DNA of 64,000 nucleotides from Periplaneta americana (GCF_040183065.1 NC_091125.1:128281621-128345620), one strand, 5' to 3'; counted from the stretch's first letter, positions 1-15,177 are shown. Numbers and translations: made by a program. Notes: generated from the sequence alone by a model not told the origin.

Positions 1-63
1 GCTGTGGAGTACCCCGTATCCTGCCGGTAGCTCCTTCCAGCACCAGAATTCTTGTCTGTTGTC
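1..63 (-). CDS. TMEM26: TMEM26-like exon 8 (partial; continues left of window)
   Basis: The acceptor reads ttatcttcgcag before base 63, with a short pyrimidine tract. One base completes the Arg codon begun in exon 7, then TTDKNSGAGRSYRQDTGYST follows in frame with no stop up to the window edge. The segment is polar and low in complexity, as expected for the cytosolic tail. It is assigned by acceptor quality and phase only; there is no conserved motif in it. Confidence 0.6.
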
Positions 64-906
64 CTGCGAAGATAAATATAAAAATCTTATACTACACGTT
101 ACAATTATTATAGATATATCTAAAGTTTCCAAATTCATATTTTGAACATTTTTGGCAGTGAGATGTTTGAATAATACTTCATCTCCTGTAGAGAAATATC
201 GCTGCCAGCGGACAGAGGTAAGTAGGATATTGTGAGTCAATCAGCCAAAATGTTTAACCATTCACAGAGAATCGCTTTGTTAGAGACGTAATTTGCTACA
301 AACAAGAGAACTGTTGATGATTCTGTGCAATAAAAATTGCAGAAATGAGAAAAACTTAATAGTGCTTCACCTTAAAAACATAACCAATTTCCATGGAAAC
401 CTTAACAATAAATTTTTGAAGTCCTAATTCCTCACACGCTGTTCTATACAATCCGGCAGAGGAACTGGAGCTTTTAAATACAGTAGTTGATTATTGACTC
501 AAGAATTCATTTTTTCAAAGTGGCATGAAGTACGCAGTCGGTCATTTACTGTATTTCTTGCAAAGGAAAGTGTCAAATTCTTCATCTTCAATCATGCGAT
601 TTAAAACCTCCTCACAAAACATCTTTCTGTTGAAAATATCGCTATGCTTTAATTTATGTAGGGCCTACAACTTGAATTTTGTGTGGATGAAAACGTAAGT
701 CGCATGAACAGATAGGACAGGATCATGGCGCCACAAATTAAAATGACGAAATTCACGTCTCAAAACTGTCGTTGTTCTTGTAAAAGCTTTTAATTGCAAA
801 AGCACGTTCTGCACCGCTCCATCTTTCCATGTTGACTATATGACATTGTTTTGGTATCAGAATGTGCGCGCAGTTCATCGCCTCTCAACTGTGCTGAGAG
901 ACATAC

Positions 907-970
<64 letters not shown>

Positions 971-2607
971 TTTATTTTAGCTGGCAGATTTAAGGCCGTA
1001 AGCCCTTCTCTTCCACTCCACCAGCACAAAGTATAGGCCTATATACATATGCATGAACTTACAAAGAATTCAACAATTTGATTTAGATGAGACTTACATG
1101 TATACAAGAGTTATTTACGAATTAAACAACAAAATACTATGAACTATTAATTAAACACTGAAATAAACTGTGTAGCAGAATTAAGCTAAAATACATAGAA
1201 TGTTAATATATTTCAAATAATATTAGATAATAGAAAGAGATTATTATGAGACAATTTTGAAAATACAGCACTATCAGGATGATGTCTAAAGAAAGAAGTA
1301 ACAGTGTAGTTAGTGATAGTTTAAATCAGTATGATTGGAGTGAAATGCTAAGAAGGTTATCTTTTAAGCTGTTTTTAAATATGTTTATTGTCTTGCAGCC
1401 CCTAATACTTTGTGACAAGGAATTCCATTGACGCGAGGTGGATATTGTAAAAGGTGATAAATAACAAGATGTTCTATGAAGGGGTATACTTAGCGTGCCA
1501 TAGACAAGTGATGTGGTATTTACGTCGTGGTTAGAGTATAGATAAGAGAAACGAGACGAAAGGTAATTTGGTGTTACGCTTCTTAAAATCACCTGTTCCT
1601 CTACAGGACTCCGTACCTTCTTAAAAATTCGCGCTTGAAGCTATCACCGCTAGATGGCAGTATTACCTAGGTGTCAATACAGTGACTCTAGGTGTCAAGA
1701 TGATCGATGTCCCATTGTCGAGCAGCGCTCCATTGTACGATTTTTCTAGGCAGAAGAACTGGCAGTAAAGAATATTCGTAAATAAAAGAAACCCATGCAT
1801 GGTAAGCATTGCCTGTCACGTCAAGTTGCCTGCAATTGGGTGCAGAAGTTCTCTGAAGGGCGGACAATATGGGACACCGAGTCGGTCGGCCAGTGGGAAT
1901 TTTCACGGAGGTAAATGTGCAACAGGTTGGCGACTTGATCCGAGCAGGCATGGTGAAGGGGATGATATGCTAGGCCGGATAGTCATGGGTGCGTGTACCA
2001 GCCGAAGGCAAAGCGTGCATCAATGCTCGGATGAAGTCATCAATGGAATATATACTCGTGCATAGGTCCCGCCATCTTGCAACTGCTGCTTTTTTGTCTC
2101 GTTTGTACGAACATCGATAGTACTGCCATCTAACGGTGGAAACTTCAGGTGTCTTATTTAAAAATGTACGTAGCTACTTTAATTTGTAACTTATTTACTT
2201 TCTTTCCATAAAGTGGAAAGAAAGTAGATGTACACAGCACAGGGGCGTCGGAAAGCAAATTTCTCTACCAATACTCTGAATGTTGTACAATTCGACTCTG
2301 CTTTACTTCGTTTCATTTCCACCGGAAATAGACTTCCGAAATCGATTATTAAGCTCCTGTAAGTAGGCTAAGTGACTCAATCTCTACTTTACCTGTCTCG
2401 ATGTTTCTTCTTAGCATGTCGCACCTCCTCCAAGGTGAGGTCCACTTCCTCGTCGGATTGCTCTTGTATCGTGGGGCTCCTGCTGGTGTCGTCATCCTCC
2501 GAAAACACTTCCTGACGCGAGCTGGCCCTACTCATATGTACTGTGCGTCTGTCATGCTGGAACAGGGAGACAACGTACAAATTGGTATTTTGCAATAACT
2601 AATGTTT

Positions 2608-2660
<53 letters not shown>

Positions 2661-4891
2661 CACTTTTTCCGCTAGATTAGTATTCAGTACTCAGTCAATG
2701 TTCCACCGGTGAACAATAACCAGGACTAAATCCGACCCACTCGAAGGTGATCTTTTTTCATCCTCGTAACTTATACCGATCTTCCGGAGTAGCAGACGAA
2801 ACGTATGATAGCAACAGCTCCAAAAGACCACGGCCCTTTAGCCCGGATAACATCGATCCCTATGACGCCGGCCGTGAAAATCTACATTCCAAGATTATTT
2901 GAACTGTCTAGCGTATATCTGTGGTATTGCAAATTCATCCGTGTAAGTATTAAGCATCTCAATTCTCCATCGCAAGGAGAACAGTAAGTAGGGCAGAGGT
3001 TGTTAATATTGTGATTTGAGTAATATCGCGTTAGTTCTTTTTGAGAATTTGTTACAATTTTACTGAGCGAGAGGAAGGTCGGTTTTTTACGTCATCGTAT
3101 TAAGGGAATGTTCGTGGACAAGTTGCTGCACAAAACCGGTCCTTCTCTCGCTCAGTAAAATTGTAACAAAATTCTCAAAAAGAATTATCACGATATTACT
3201 CGTACCACAATATTACCAAACTTTACCCTACATGCAATAAACTTTACGGTTACTGAGCGAAAAATTTTACAAGGAAACTCTTAATGAGTTCATGTCGAAA
3301 CCATCCATAAAACTGCGAACACTGCTAGATCTCCAGAGCAGATGGACAAATACAAACAGATAGCTGCTCATACTAACTAATGTCGTGCATTTCAAGCTCT
3401 ATGTTCAGTTCAAATTTGTCGAGCGTGACAAGAACCAAGTCTGCTTTGAAGAAGCGGATCTCTCAAGCTCGCTCGAACTTGCGCCTTGTATGATCTGTGC
3501 CTTTGAAGTTTGCTGACCTCTCCTACCCTCCCCTCCCAACTCTTCATGCTTTTAGCTGAATAAAGAGTTTAGAACAAATCTTGTGAAGTTTTATTTAAAT
3601 ATAAGGACAGGTAATTTTTACTACAAAAAATGATTAAACATCGACAAAAATATATGTACATATAGACACATCACATTATATTTTTAAAATACACCAATTA
3701 CCGACAGAAAGTAGCTGTAATTATATTCTTCAGATAATGTTCTAATAAATCCAGTTGCTCAGTTACAATATTTGTGTAATTATATAGATAATGAAAGTAT
3801 TAATGTCATGCATTACAGGCATGTTCGCTCTGCCATTGTTCACTTTTGTTACCAGATCTTCCAGATGGGGAAATGTGAATGACAAAACAAATTGTGGGTG
3901 CAGCTTGCATTCTTGCAATCTTTGTGTTAAAAATACTGTCCATTTCCTTCCATGGGGACTCAACATCTGTCCAGGACACGGTGAAACATAAATTCTAAAG
4001 ACACCCTCGTACCGACAAAAGAACAGTAGCGATCAAAGCCCTCACTTAAACTAAGCTGTTGTCAAGCATTTTATATTACTTCCGTTGTGTGAGGTGAAGC
4101 CTTCAAGTGTAATGAGGGTTGATCTTTACAAACTATAGAACTCAAACTTCACTCTTATTCACCTATTAAGTAGGTAATTACTAGTGACCTAATTGGTTAG
4201 AAACAGATTTAACAGACCTATCGGTAAAGAAGAAAGTAAAATGCATTCCAAATGATCTAAAAGTTCTTCAAAGTATTAAAAATGACCAGAAATGCCGAAA
4301 GAATATAAAAATGACTTATTAGTTCAAAAATGTCGAAAAATACAAAAAATGCAATATTAGAAATTAATTTTTTACGTTGATATTACCATAGAAAGGATTT
4401 CTATATTAATTGACATCGTCCTAATGTGAAAAATAAGATGACTTTTCATCAACATCCGCCCCCTAATTATGAGATTCTACGTCACAGTTGGTTGCACCTC
4501 GTTTGAAGGTTAGATCTGCCCCAGCTGGACATGCCTGGTCTAAAGCCTGCAATATTAATGAATTGTTATAATCAGGACAAGGTAAATGAAAGGGTGAGTG
4601 AACCAGTCACGAACTCACCGATTGTCTGTCGGGTGCGGTGTACACTTCAGACAGGGATATCACTGAGATTCCTTCACCTCCCCTGTCCTCACCGCGGTTA
4701 GTGCCTCTTTTTCTGTTGGAGATTCTTGCTCTTTTCTTCTGTTTTTCTTCCAGTTTCCTAAGTTTTCTGGTTTCCGAATGAACCACGTACAACCTGGAAA
4801 TCAGTAAAGCAGGGGTTCATGCTCTATAAGGAAATGAAAGAAGTATTAGATCATGAAACATAAGAAATTGCAATATGTAAGATTTAAGATT

Positions 4892-4974
<83 letters not shown>

Positions 4975-6372
4975 GGCGGCAATGAACCTCCGGGTTCCTT
5001 AAAAGCCATAAATAAGAAAGTCTTTTCGTGCCTAGACTTCTGCCACTCCTCCTAGTTGGTACCATCGCGTTTCTAACTCCTCCGGATCAGGTCGCTGAAC
5101 TTCCCCCCCTCCCCCCGTATGTTGTAGCTAATCAGTTACGTCCATTTTCAGCTTTCACCCTCGAAATTTTCTAGCGCTCCTTCACTGGGGCGGCGAAACC
5201 CGAAGTGAAACAGGTGGCCAATAGGCTTGGAGCTCACATATTCCGTTTTTCACAGCCCCAATTCCACCCTTGCAAGGACGTATTTTCAAGTACCTTTAAA
5301 GTTTCTCCTCCCATTTCTCCTCTCTCATTCATTCATTCATTCATTCATTCATTCATTCAGCCACAGGAGTACCCTATGTAATATAACTATAGCAAAAGAA
5401 ATTACAACAATTTACCACGGAAATTTGGTCCCGGCTGATGTAGTAATGTTAGTTTTCAGAAATGTCTGTCTAGGATGAAACTAGAAGTAAGCAATCGTAT
5501 CGCAGCAACGGAACTGCATTATTAAAGCATTTTACAAGAATGAGCAACCTTTTCTTAGCCACAGAAGTGCATTACTTTAACATTTTACATAAGTTCTATA
5601 CATATTATGTTCCATCTGTGATTTTTTTTTTTTGCCGGGAAAAATTGATCGAGACGAATCTCTAAAATGTGGCTGATCGTCATGAGATAAATTTTATTCT
5701 GGAAAGAAGTGTTGCAGGTACGAATTATCGGAACCCATAGAAAAATTATAGTCCTAAATATTAGTGATATAGTAATTGCAATAAGTTGAGCATGTAGCCT
5801 CTGCGAGCGGTTGAAGTGACATTTCTTAAGCTGTAAATGTGTAGTAATCTTTTTAAATGTTCATCAACGAGAAACGATAAAATAGGGCTAAATTCAACAC
5901 TTTTATACGAATAACTTTCCAGAACGTATAAATAACACAATTGATTTATGATTTCTATAATAAAATGATATTAAGAATGAAGAGCACACAAACGAATTGA
6001 TTGCTTATAAATTGCTTTACAAATATGTGATGGGCACTTTTAGACTATTTTGTTTACAGTCTTTATGTGGTGAACTATGATTTAATTTGAAATCGCTGAC
6101 ACGAGGTGGATTAAGCATTGCACTCGTTGATTGTTCCTTGATCGTTGGCGGTGTAGTGACAATCACTAAATCCTTGACACTTTGTAACTGAAATGCAGAG
6201 GAGAGGATAGAAATACCATTTTCCTTCATTTGCACGCTTTCTTTCACGCCAAGCTATCTTTTATTCAACCCCTGATTTCGGCATATTTTCTTGCAAACAT
6301 AATAAAAGAAGAAGAAACGAAAATAAATGCAGTGGGTTGCTTCGCGTGAAGTACTAAAACGAGGATGGTGAT

Positions 6373-6411
<39 letters not shown>

Positions 6412-7128
6412 TCCCGAAAAGACAAAGTATATGATTATGTCTCGTGACCAGAGTATTGTACGAAATGGAAATATAGAAATTGGAGATTTATCCGTGGAAG
6501 AGGTGGAAAAATTCAAATATCTTGGAGCAACAATAACAAATATAAATGACACTCGGGAGGAAATTAAACGCAGGATAAATATGGGAAATGCCTGTTATTA
6601 TTCGGTTGAGAAGCTTTTGTCATCTAGTCTGCTGTCAAAAAATCTGAAAGTTAGAATTTATAAAACAGTTATATTACCGGTTGTTCTTTATGGTTGTGAA
6701 ACTTGGATTCTCATTTTGAGAGAGGAACGAGAATAAGGTGCTTAGGGAAATATTTGGGGCTAAGAGGGATGAAGTTACAGGAGACTGGAGAAAGTTACAC
6801 AACGCAGAACTGCACGCATTGTATTTTTCACCTGACATAATTAGGAACATTAAATCCAGACGTTTGAGATGAACAGGGCATGTAGCACGTATAGGCGAAT
6901 CCAGAAATGCATATAGAGTGTTAGTTGGGAGGCCGAGGGAATAAGACCTTTGGGGAGGCTGAGACGTTGATGGGAGGATAATATTAAAATGGATTTGAGG
7001 GAGGTGGGATATGATGGTAGGGACTGGATTAATCTTGCTCAGGATAGGGACCGATGGCGTGCTTATGTGAGGGCGGCAATGAACCTTCGGGTTCCTTAAA
7101 AGCCATAAGTAAGTAAGTAAGTAAGTAA

Positions 7129-7173
<45 letters not shown>

Positions 7174-10100
7174 GCTCGCCTATAGAGCTGCAACACGATG
7201 ACGAGTGTATTCTTGCAGGTGAAAAAGACGTTCATGTAGCTGATGATCTGGTAGTGGACGATGAGCAGCAGGCGGAAGGTAAGGAAGGGCGCGTCCTGCA
7301 GCAGGATGTTGAGCACTATGCCCCATACATCAATGGAGCAGCAGCCCGCACAGCACTGCTGTCCTTCCTGCTCCTTGCTGCCCTCCTCACTACAAAACAT
7401 GAGCGACAGTCCCGTTTCAATTTCATCATATTCCCTAACAATAAAAAGGTGAAGGTATCCCTTTACATTGCATGAAGGCCATAAAATATCTCCCGGATTT
7501 TGTGTAGCCTTACAGAATTCTTCCTCCTAAACCATTCAATGTGCTGTCCTGCTTTGGGGGGAGGGGGAAACCACTATGGTCCCGTCGCTCTAATTTCCGG
7601 CAGCCAATCGCGTTGCAGGTCGGCTACATTTACACGTATGCGTCTTGTGATTCGCTGATTCATTTCTTAAGGCTCGATAAATGCTTAATATAATCGCCCG
7701 CCATTTTGGCTCTTTCGTTGGCGTTCGCAGAAAGCACACGAAGACGTTATTTGCCGCTCAATTATTTGCTGAATTACAGTGCGTTTGATTTATTATCATA
7801 GGAGCTACGACATGATAATGTTTAACGGTGTGGCAAATAGATTCCTCGTATGGTAGCTCGGCAACGTAAGAACAAAAATGGCGAACGATACTACCTACCT
7901 AGACTTTATAGAGCCTTCACTTTCTAAGACGTAAGCAAAGAAGAGGAGTCACGACGGAAATAACAGCGTCGCGACTATAACTTTACTTCGTTCTATAATG
8001 TCTGACAGGAGATGTAATCACTGCCGGCAGAGGAAGAGAGAAGTATAATAATTATGCAACCACTGGCAGAGGCTTCATTCCATGCTTGACTTGAAATTGG
8101 ACGGTCTGAAGCGTTCTACCTCCGCCCAACATCAAGACAAGCGTGGAATGAGATCTCTGCTATTGGTTGAATAACAGTTATACTCCTCTCCTCCTCTGCC
8201 GGCAATGTTTACTTCTCCTGTCAGACATTATGGAGCGAAGTATAGTGGATGTTGGGAAACTAGAACTAATGAATGTATAACAATTTTGTTATGTTAATGC
8301 CATTTGAATAATTAAATAAATATAGTGCTCGTCTACGGATTGTGAAGCAATAAGAAAATCAATTCCTACTTGATTTAGGTACTGGCATCCAATATTGCAG
8401 TTGGCCCTATATGTTTAAATTTTTATCATTAATTTCGTTATGGCTTTCTCGGGTCATTAGGTACGAGTATATTACGACACAGCTATGAGTTTTCATCCCG
8501 ATTCTTCGAATATAATAGGCCTACAGCTATACATAAACGCAGAATGAAAGAAGAATCTGTCGTCATTACGGAGAATTATTGTCGGCGTGTCTCGAACCTT
8601 CTCAACCCTACTCATTTCTAATAGCGTGGAAACGGCGAGGCGTAGATCCGTTTGAAATGATCGAAACTGAGGCCCAGCGATGATTCTATGTCTACAGACA
8701 TTCTGGGAGTAGAGCCTCACTCTCTCTAATAGATGGTTGTTCTAAGCGACTTTGTCCTTAAGGCTTCTACTTTCATCGTTGATATAAAGAAAAAGTATAT
8801 ATACTTTAATTAGATACATTTTCCGTTATTGAGAATGCTAAAAAAAAAACACGCATTACTGTTGGAAGTCTCTAAATAAATTATTATATGAGGAGTCCGC
8901 CGAGTTAGTTCTATAGTAGCAGGTCTGCTTCCAGACTAGCCGGCCCGGTTTCGACTCCCGGCTGGGTCATAATTTTGGTGTAAATTTTCTACCTCGGAGT
9001 TAGAAGAGATGGCGTTGCATAATTTCTAATTACTAGATTACACACCAATAACCTGGTTCAATCCCACATGTCACTGTTGATAGTGAGTCGGCCGTCGGAC
9101 AAGGACGTTAAGCTTGGCATGCTATTCGACAGGAGTAGGCTACGTGCCGGCACCGGGTTTCCCCTTCACCCTTCCTCATCTCCATCATCATCCTCACCCA
9201 TTCCCTACACTACACTTCCACGAAAACACATACACGCACCCTAGTACATGATATAGTATAACTCTCCACAGATACACACCATGCATAGCGTGGCTCGCCG
9301 AAGTGGTGTGCAACTTGAAAATGGGTCACAGTCTTGCCATCTGGCCGCAATATGCGGAACACGAAACACGCAAGTGAAGAGTGTAGGCATTAGATACATA
9401 CACACACGTACGAGAAGGAAAGAATAACGGCAAGGTAGGAAACTTGCCCATCTGATGGTACGCTCACCCGCCGGAGGTGCTGGTGGAGGTAAGGCGCGAC
9501 TTCCTGGACTTGGTTGCCGTGAGCACGACGGTGAACTGCAGCAGGCTCCACGACCAGATGGCCAGCGTCAGCAGCACCAGGATCGGCTCCTGCGCGATCT
9601 TCTCGTCCTTGAAGGAGTCGAAGAACTCGATGATATCTGCCGCGGTGCCTATGTACACCAGCAGCAACTGCGAGAGCTGGTCGCGCGTCAGCTCCCCTGG
9701 AACATGATTAGTGACGACTTGTTTTGTTACATTGCCACTGTCTCCAACCCCACTCGGTTATCCACTCCGGAACTGGAATCTGTGGTCTTGGCAGTTGGAC
9801 AAAGTTTGGGTGATTACAGCTAGTCCTCTGGGTTGGTGTCCTACTATAACTACAGTCTAGTATATACAGTCACGAAGCTTGAGTTGTGAGGTTGCTAGGA
9901 ACAATAGATTGTGCAGGTACTATTTCGCATTGTCTGTAATCAGGCGATAGTAGCGATTCTAGTGGTTAGCAACTATCTATGGATGCATATTTACTACGTA
10001 TTGAGCTTCGTGACTGTATATACTAGACTGTGCCATAACTCAGCGCATTTGGAACTGAAGGATCAACGTACAAACGTACAACCCACGCACGACTCACTGA

Positions 10101-13100
10101 ACTGAAAACTGTGAACTGAAGCACTGGTACTCCCGGCTGTCCCAACTGACTTTAGTTGAGGAGAATAGTCCAGGAATGGGGTAAGTACGGGTGGCAAATG
10201 CAGTCTATTGCTTGATCTTGTTCCGCCATTTCGAAATGCGCTGACAATACTCGTAGCTATATTATAACTAGAGTCCTGAGTCTGGGCTTAGAGAGTCTCC
10301 AAGTAATAAATAAATAAATAAATGAGTAATGAATTAATAAATGAATGAATGAATAAATAAATAAATAAATAAATAAATAAGTAAATAAATGAGTGAATGA
10401 ATTAATGAATGAATAAATAAATAAATAAGTAAATAAATAAATAAATGAATAAATAAATAAGTAAATAAATAAATACGTAAGTAAATAAATAAATTAATGA
10501 ATGAATGAATAAATAAATAAATAAGTAAATAAATAAATAAGTGAATAAATAAATAAATAAATAAGTAAATAAATAAATGAATTAATTAATTAATTAATGC
10601 ATGAATGAATGAATGAATAAGTAAATAAATAAATAAATCAATCAATCAACAACCTTATTGTGCAGTTAGTAACGTAACTAGTCAGTGAATATTTCTACCA
10701 GAAGTAATAAAGAAGCAGAATCTTCCTTTTACTCATAACAACTGTGGTATAGTTGAGTTCAGTGTACTGCCATTACAAATAATTATTTTCAGGGCCGCAG
10801 ATACCAGTCAATTAATCAATGGATTGTGAGAGGCCTCTTGTTTGGAGCAAGAGGTACCCTACCAAAATTCACCGGTGATGTCCTTAAAAGTCTAAAAATT
10901 AATTTATATGAAATTCAAGAAATTCTAATTGAAATTCTTAGATATTATCTCCAAATAATAAATTACCACTTATATGTTAAGTTAAATTAATTTTTCCTTC
11001 ACTGTCAACACTGTATTAATTTTAATCTTGATCTTCAACGTTGTAAATTATTGCCTTCTGGATCCTTGTGGTTACCCTCAGTGGAGAGCAGACGATTTTT
11101 TTTCAAATCTTTCTCTCTCTTAGGTTAATTCTTTCCTAGCCACGGCAACGCTCATGTTAACCAATCACAACGACAACGTCTCCTCATTTCTATCGGTTCC
11201 TCTAAAGACTTCAAACTAAGAAAAGATGTTGTCAAACTTACATCTGTCGGAGAGTTTTTAATTCAGTGTAAATAAATATCAAATCAAAATAAATCAATTA
11301 AGAGAGAACCAACAAAAATAGTTGGTGCTTATACATACGTTCGATGCCTTTGTTAATAAATAAATATTTTATATCCCGACTTATTACTTCATTTTCAACG
11401 TTTGGTAAGAAATGTAACACCGGCAACAGTAATTTTATTGTGTAAGACCACCAGCGTAGCTTAGGTGGTAGCGCGTTTCTTTATTGCTCCGCATCTATCC
11501 TTGAGCTGGTTACCTAGTCGTGTTTTTAACGTTGATTAACGTTATTATAGAGCCTGGGATTTTAGGTGCTAAAAGTTAATATTGTTCCAATGCGCTCGGA
11601 CGCAGGTTCGATTCCCGCTTGGGCTGACTACCTTGTTTGGATTTTTCCGATCCAATCGTAAGGTGAATGTCAGATAATCTAGCTAATCCTAGGCTTCATT
11701 TCACCAAATATCATCTCGCTATCACCAATTCAATCGACGCTAAATAACTCTGCAGTTGATACAGCGTCGTTAAATAACAAAGGAAAAAAATTAAATTAAA
11801 TTTAAAAAACCTTGTCTCCAGAATGGATAACAATAAAATCCCAAAGATCAGTATCTCTTACACAGCAATGGGACACAGAAGAACAGGCAGACCTCTTAAA
11901 CGACAGTTGATGGGGCGAACAGGTCTACAAAGACCTAATTCGTAAAGGATGTTGAAGATGAATATGTATCTGGCATCTAACTCCGACCCCATTTGCGAAG
12001 ACTGACTGTGCTACTGCTAGATCCTCCCTTTACAGCAGGGATTCAATATGAGATGTAATGGTACAGTTTCTATGAAATATATACTTTGCAGTGGATACTC
12101 ACCTTTAGGAAGCATCCACCGCCCTATGATGAGGATGAGCATCAGGAACTGCTCTATCAGAGTCACCCAGGTCTCCGTGTCGATCTGAAGGTTCGGTGGC
12201 AACAGGTGGCCCTGGAAAGATTTCATTTGTACAGAAGTTTGAGGAAAGAAAGGAATCTAAAACGTTACAAATGTTTTGATGTGAAACGTCTATATTCAAC
12301 CTATAAGAAGAGAAATAGTAATATGCGTTACAAGAGCGGTATGTTGACGTTTTCATGTTCGAGGAAAAAATTGAAAAAGCGAAACGTAGTTGAGCTTTTT
12401 TAATTTCCGAGAACATGAAAACAAACATACCGCTCGTGTATCGTACATTATTTTGTGCGAAGATCGTTTATTACATACCTGAAAGAGGAATTTTGTAATT
12501 AGTTGCAATGAAATCTCCATCTTGGTTTCTGTTCAATGACGGCAAATTTGCAAAACAAATATATCTATCTTCAACATTGTTCCTATAAAATGTTTTCTGT
12601 GTTTACTATACTCCAGCAGACCGTGATATACTTCTGTCTTTTTTTTTCCACAGTCTATGATGAATCTGGAATCTTGCTGATTTTTTCACGGCTTCCTTAA
12701 TGTTACTTGCATTACAAATGCAGTAACTTTTGTGGTGTTGTAGAGTTTACTTAATTTTTGCAAATATTTAAAAACAATAATTAACAGTGCAATTTAGGTG
12801 AAATTGCAGTGGTAAGTTTCCAATTTATAATTATTACTATATTGAACGTCTTTAAAAATAATATGTTAAAAGCCTAAAGCAGTAAAATGAATATGACGCT
12901 TAAGCGGTAAGAATAGGGAAATTGTTATGTGTGTTACGTTGGGAATACTGAATGTGGTATTTCACACTTACCGCGTATTGGTTGTGTGCGGAAAGCAAGC
13001 AAATACGCACGATCTCGCACAAAATTTATAACGTTTTGATATGAAAGGTTTACTATGACGTCACTCGTCACACCATGAGAACAGAAATGTAAGATGAACT

Positions 13101-14734
13101 TCGTACCTCGTGGTTTTTTCACGGGATCCTTCTCCCTTCATTCTCTATTCAAAGTTCCTCGAGGTTTTCCACACGATCTTCTCCGTCATCTGTAGCTATT
13201 ACAGTAGGTACAGCCATTTTCGGTTTTTCACTTTCAAAATGTATCTTAATTTCTTTCAACGGAACGGTGAAAAACGGAGGACGTAAGTGGCCAACAAGCT
13301 TGGAGCTCACATGGATTCTTTCTTATAGCCCAAACATTTTCTTGGAAGGACACGCGATCGCGCACGTTTTAATTATTTCTCCTCCCATTTCCGCTTTCTT
13401 AATTCCATTCGTCTCGCTGCATTATCTAATTATATTGGATAGAGTGTACTAATCCTGCCTGTGGTAGTATTTAATTAATCCTTAAATCCATCCTTACCTA
13501 GCCTAAAAATTGTGTATTAAGAATAAATCCCCGATCACTTTTTTATGAAAAAAAAAGGTATGAAGAAAGGAAATAGGTTTATACTCGAACATATTAATTG
13601 GTAAGTTAATAATATGAGGTCGGACAATAAAGTAATTAGACTGGCTCAAGAAACACTTTTGCTTTCATTTTTAACCAAATACAATGTGATCACCTTCAAT
13701 GTAGTTGCCTTGAGCCGCCTGCACATACTTATACGTTAAGTGAAAAAATATGACTACAGCAGATGCATTCGGAGGAGAGCTGAAGGCCGAAATAACACGT
13801 GAAATACAGTTTATTACCGAAGAAAAATTCAGAACGTGGCAAATAATTTGTTTAAACGATGTGAGGCATTTCTTACTGCTAAAGGTAATTTTCAACAGTA
13901 TCTGAAATAAATGGTAAGTAATAAACCTGTATACATGTATTTTAGTAATAATTTAAATTCGTGGATTCTGTAGTTGCTAAATGTCTTGCCGGTAGTAACG
14001 GAACACGCTCCCCGCCGTGCACGCACGACACGCAGGAAAGTATACATCTGCAGTTCCGTTGTAATCTAGTTTCCTCGTAAAATGAAAACACTGTATATTA
14101 GTCTATTTGCTGTGGAAATCTGTGTGCGCAGTTTGAGAGGAAATTTCTACTTGATGTACTACAAATAATAAAATACATAGGCTAGAAGCTTTTTAATATG
14201 ACAAACAAAGCTCGTTGCTTCTTTCTTTTTAACGAAAATTAGACTATGAAATTAATGATTGTGGAGCACAATTAAATATAAATTATTTTTTGTGTGTAAT
14301 GACAGGGTCCTTAACTTGCCGTTATTTGCCCCGATGAGCGTGGCTCATAGATGTCTAGAAGCACAGACCACTTAGTTCGTCAGAGATTATCCAGAGTGCA
14401 CCACAGGTGGTGGAACTACATTACACTCGTCATGAATGAATGAATTAATTAATGATGATGATGACGATGAAGATAATGATGATTGAGAATTATTGCGATG
14501 TCACGAACAAACCGGAGTACCCGGAGAAAAGCTCTATGTTGTCTGGACAGCGGGCTTGCCCAAGAAGTTATAAATTCAGAGTGGATCTACAGGGATTTGA
14601 ACTCGGGCCCCCTGGCTTATGAACCCAGAGCGCTAGCACTAACCACTGACATAAAATATAAAAATTATAACTTTAATGAAAAATCGTTGTTGTTTAGCCG
14701 TCTTTCTTTAAAAATGTTTTTCAGTGAGCCTAAT

Positions 14735-14818
<84 letters not shown>

Positions 14819-15034
14819 TCTGACAGGATTAAGGCCATAAGGTCTTCTCTTCCATCCTACCAAATAGCACATATAAATACAAAAAAGAAATACAAACACT
14901 GATGAAAATAATACAAATTAAGTTAAAGCCCTATAGAGGGTCAACAGTGTCAAAAGAATACTATAGAGCTCTCTTCGAGCTAATATAAGAAAAAAGAAAG
15001 AAAACAGAGATAGTAATGATGATAGTGATAACTG

Positions 15035-15101
<67 letters not shown>

Positions 15102-15129
15102 TAATAACAATAATAATAACAACAACAAC

Positions 15130-15177
<48 letters not shown>

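Noticed and set aside
790-1029. Open frames with long Tyr, Asn, Ile or Leu runs (also near 14918, 23203, 23501, 30710, 43428, 44068, 48658)
   Set aside because: They are translations of AAT/TTA microsatellites. Flanking parts belong to LINE or SINE tails, and none has an independent domain.
7254-7475. Plus-strand frames over exon 5
   Set aside because: Antisense shadows of the TMEM26 exon, with no recognised motif.
9455-9823. 122-codon plus-strand frame over TMEM26 exon 4
   Set aside because: Antisense shadow of a GC-rich exon. The minus-strand reading has the conserved family motifs and splice sites.
13620-13895. Mariner transposase candidate
   Set aside because: A few phrases resemble mariner-associated sequence, but no frame carries a transposase motif that I can confirm.
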